Positions 62,388 to 64,000 of a DNA stretch of 64,000 nucleotides are shown here, one piece after another. The notes beneath the pieces were generated by a model. It searched no databases. It was given only the letters and a program-made list of their open reading frames with translations, and had not been told where the DNA came from. Each line of letters starts with the position of its first letter. The stretch's first letter is position 1. Source of the DNA: JAKAGZ01 sp963748105 (GTDB taxonomy: Bacteria; Bacteroidota; Ignavibacteria; Ignavibacteriales; Ignavibacteriaceae); contig CAVVHP010000005.1 of NCBI GenBank assembly GCA_963748105.1, forward strand, positions 217,928-281,927, given 5' to 3'. A program made the position numbers and the translations under genes.

Positions 62388-63485
62388 TTATATGAATTCG
62401 ACTACATCAAGAGGGTTTTCAGACTCTTTCAGCATCTCAAAAAGTTCTTCGAGTTCCTGACGCCTGAAATTGAGTTCCGTAAAGTGCATCTTCTCAATTT
62501 CAGTTGTGCTGGTGGTTCCGAAGATCTTCTCAATTATAGATGTCTTTAGTTGTTTGTCTGCTTTGCTTCTTGCATCACCAAGCCCGTATTTATCAAAAAC
62601 AGCGCTGATCTTTTCCATTTCGATCTGCTGTCTTTGTTTCCTTTCAAAATAATCAGCATCATTGCCGGGTGTGTAATTCTGATCAAGCGTTCCCTGAGGA
62701 ACTTCACCTATTGGCAGTCCTAAAATAAACCTTACTATAGGGCGGAAGTGTTTGTATTTCGGCATTTCATAGGATTTGCCGTTTATAGTGTCGCTTCTGT
62801 CTTTTAATACATAAGCAACGTTCTTCTGAGTTATTTTATTATCCTTTGTAATACCTTTCTCCAGCTGCATCCAGATATTAAGATCCGTTTCATAGGGTGT
62901 TTCTCCGGCGATTTTCATTTTGAAGCCGGATTTAACAAAGCCGCCTTTTTCCGTCACATTCCCCTGCTCGTCCGTTGTATCTTCCTCTTTGTCATACTCA
63001 AAACCGCCTCTGCCGGTAAAGACTATGTTTCCTTCAGTGTTTACGAACCTGTCTGAGAATTCCTCCTGCCAGGCCGGGAGTATTTTTCCCCAGTCGTTCA
63101 AGCGCATAAATGATCTTTTGTTTTTCTCTTTATAATCCTTCACAAATTTGTAATAGATTTTTGTGAGTGAATCTATAAACAGGAAGTCTATTTCACCGGA
63201 TTTGAGATATTCAAAAGCCTGAATGATATCAGCCAGGTTTACCGTGTCTTTTACAAGTGCTTTAATCCCGGCTTTTTTGAAGATCGGGATTAAGAACCTT
63301 GAGCCTTTTTCATTATCGAGGCAGAGAATCGGTTTAGTGCATTTCATTTCTTTATAGGCACCGATAATAAACTCGGTGGCGGTCCGGGTTTTACCCGAAC
63401 CCTGGAAGCCGCCGAATGATGCTTTTATAAATGAATTTTTTGCCACTAAATTACCTGCGAATTTTTCTAATGATAGTTTACCCAT
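62388..63485 (-). CDS. Phage-type AAA ATPase (AAA_24/Sak4-like recombination protein)
   Basis: About 365 residues from the ATG at 63485, chosen because it follows an AGGAG ribosome-binding site; the upstream in-frame Met at 63533 overlaps the preceding gene. Walker A is in GGFQGSGKTRTA, and Walker B in IDFLFIDSLTKIYY. A RecA-like core with later LRPIVRFILG is typical of phage nucleotide-binding proteins of the AAA_24 group, some of which (Sak4) are ssDNA-annealing recombinases. Residues about 165-190 contain an acidic DKEEDTTDEQ insertion. Neighbours (ArdC-like, small ORFs) fit a phage or conjugative element. The role in recombination is inferred. Confidence 0.8.
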   Translation of the reverse strand: MGKLSLEKFAGNLVAKNSFIKASFGGFQGSGKTRTATEFIIGAYKEMKCTKPILCLDNEKGSRFLIPIFKKAGIKALVKDTVNLADIIQAFEYLKSGEIDFLFIDSLTKIYYKFVKDYKEKNKRSFMRLNDWGKILPAWQEEFSDRFVNTEGNIVFTGRGGFEYDKEEDTTDEQGNVTEKGGFVKSGFKMKIAGETPYETDLNIWMQLEKGITKDNKITQKNVAYVLKDRSDTINGKSYEMPKYKHFRPIVRFILGLPIGEVPQGTLDQNYTPGNDADYFERKQRQQIEMEKISAVFDKYGLGDARSKADKQLKTSIIEKIFGTTSTTEIEKMHFTELNFRRQELEELFEMLKESENPLDVVEFI

Positions 63486-63498
63486 TTTATTCTCCTTT

Positions 63499-63708
63499 TT
63501 AATTATTCTTATCTTCAGCTTCAGCCAATGCACAATCCTGCTGAAAGTTATTGAACCATTCCTGGATCAAGTTCTGCTGCAGATGTGTAGGCTGGTTTAA
63601 AAGTATTTCGATAACTTCTTCATCATTTAATTTTAATGCTTTCATTACTTCGTCAAGTTCCTGCAGAGCCAGAAGCTCCGCAGGGTCATAATATTTTTTA
63701 ATTAACAT
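63499..63708 (-). CDS. Unknown 69-residue acidic helical protein
   Basis: 69 residues, largely helical and acidic (LLALQELDEVMKALKLND, QEWFNNFQQDC, AEAEDKNN). No recognised family. The ATG at 63708 directly follows the stop of the ArdC-like gene, with a strong GGAGG ribosome-binding site inside that gene's end. The stop is 13 bases before the ATPase start. It is a small element-encoded gene without an assigned role. Confidence 0.65.
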   Translation of the reverse strand: MLIKKYYDPAELLALQELDEVMKALKLNDEEVIEILLNQPTHLQQNLIQEWFNNFQQDCALAEAEDKNN

Positions 63709-64000
63709 TTACGCCTCCTCTAATTCGAGTACTTCGGTTTGAGAAATGTCGAAAACTGTTTTGTACAGAAAAAAGGTTTCGGTTTCTTCTTCCTCGTTTT
63801 CGTCGGCTTTATTTTTTGCAGGAACAGCAATTAAATACCCGTGAGAACCTTTACTTACTATTCTGCCGGATTTCTGCCACTGCTTAAAGCCGGCAACAAC
63901 AGAAAGAGGATTATCCCCAGCCTGAAAAGCCAAGCAGGCATTGATTGCGGGGGCTGAGGATATGCCCTTCAGGATTTGTGATGCCGAGCTCTCCGGCAAT
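63709..64000 (-). CDS. ArdC-like antirestriction/ssDNA-binding protein, N-terminus cut by window edge
   Basis: The frame stays open to the right edge, and its first codon there is a TTG with no ribosome-binding site, so the true start lies outside. The visible 97 residues match the ArdC N-terminal domain: NPLSVVAGFKQWQKSGRIVSKG, a hydrophobic strand YLIAVP, an acidic insert and VFDISQTEV near the end. ArdC proteins bind single-stranded DNA and protect incoming plasmids from restriction. With the ATPase gene this marks a phage or conjugative element. Whether a C-terminal peptidase-like domain was ever present cannot be said: this frame stops soon after VFDISQTEV, so the protein appears to be a short, domain-only form. 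Confidence 0.75.
   Translation of the reverse strand, partial: LPESSASQILKGISSAPAINACLAFQAGDNPLSVVAGFKQWQKSGRIVSKGSHGYLIAVPAKNKADENEEEETETFFLYKTVFDISQTEVLELEEA

Noticed and set aside
1..64000. CRISPR arrays, rRNA genes and insertion sequences
   Set aside because: No regularly spaced short repeats with unique spacers, no rRNA-like stretches and no transposase-like frames with terminal inverted repeats were found by reading.

Overview
The window is AT-rich DNA that reads like a member of the Ignavibacteria or a neighbouring lineage of the Bacteroidota/Chlorobi (FCB) group. Supporting signs are a large set of Hanks-type Ser/Thr kinases with PD40 propellers or TolB-like/TPR tails, DUF4783-, DUF5683- and fused SpmA/SpmB-type proteins, GxGG-rich Sec and lipoprotein signals, and Bacteroidota-like gene neighbours. 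This placement is an inference from gene content; no rRNA is present to confirm it.

Region 1 (1-23698, + strand) is a tandem array of nine intact kinases, plus a propeller tail cut by the left edge and a kinase remnant at the right end. Four kinases (713, 3466, 6634, 20766) have one membrane helix and a C-terminal PD40 beta-propeller. Five (9378, 11486, 13973, 16141, 18309) have no membrane helix and carry a TolB-like domain and TPRs. A STAS protein whose usual phospho-serine position is Asn (6201) and an unknown 113-residue protein (13605) sit inside the array. Short spacings suggest one long transcript up to 20465 and a separate start for 20766.

Region 2 (23703-34002) holds an NAD salvage pair (pncB-pncA), a 1294-residue protein with N-terminal TPR-like repeats and three CbbX/SpoVK-type AAA+ modules, a DUF5683-like membrane protein, and a two-gene unit of a GAF/sigma-54 activator and a PEGA-domain kinase with a degenerate glycine loop. 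A 731-bp gene-free stretch with palindromes lies upstream of that unit.

Region 3 (34734-58294) is mostly housekeeping and metabolic genes on the minus strand: DinB-like, AEC transporter, thiamine-binding protein, MA-like peptidase, aldo/keto reductase, M1 peptidase (+), PPP phosphatase, CoA-transferase, an alanine dehydrogenase homologue lacking two expected active-site residues, a 2-hydroxyacid dehydrogenase, SpmAB, an amidase lipoprotein, a UvrD/AddA-type helicase with its Fe-S PD-(D/E)XK nuclease as a separate overlapping gene, and a very large NtrY-like sensor kinase.

Region 4 (58422-61290) is a pyrR-pyrB-pyrC operon. pyrC carries a frameshift in a five-base homopolymer. The pyrR leader contains a CNGNGA hexaloop hairpin of PyrR-binding type upstream of a hairpin that can mask the ribosome-binding site.

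Region 5 (61494-64000) starts with the most unusual structure of the window: two 132-bp tandem units that are broken tRNA-Pro copies filled with GC-rich hairpins, placed head-to-tail and in exact register with an intact tRNA-Pro(CGG). After the tRNA terminator comes the edge of a probable integrated phage or conjugative element (Sak4/AAA_24-like ATPase, small ORFs, an ArdC-like protein cut by the right edge).
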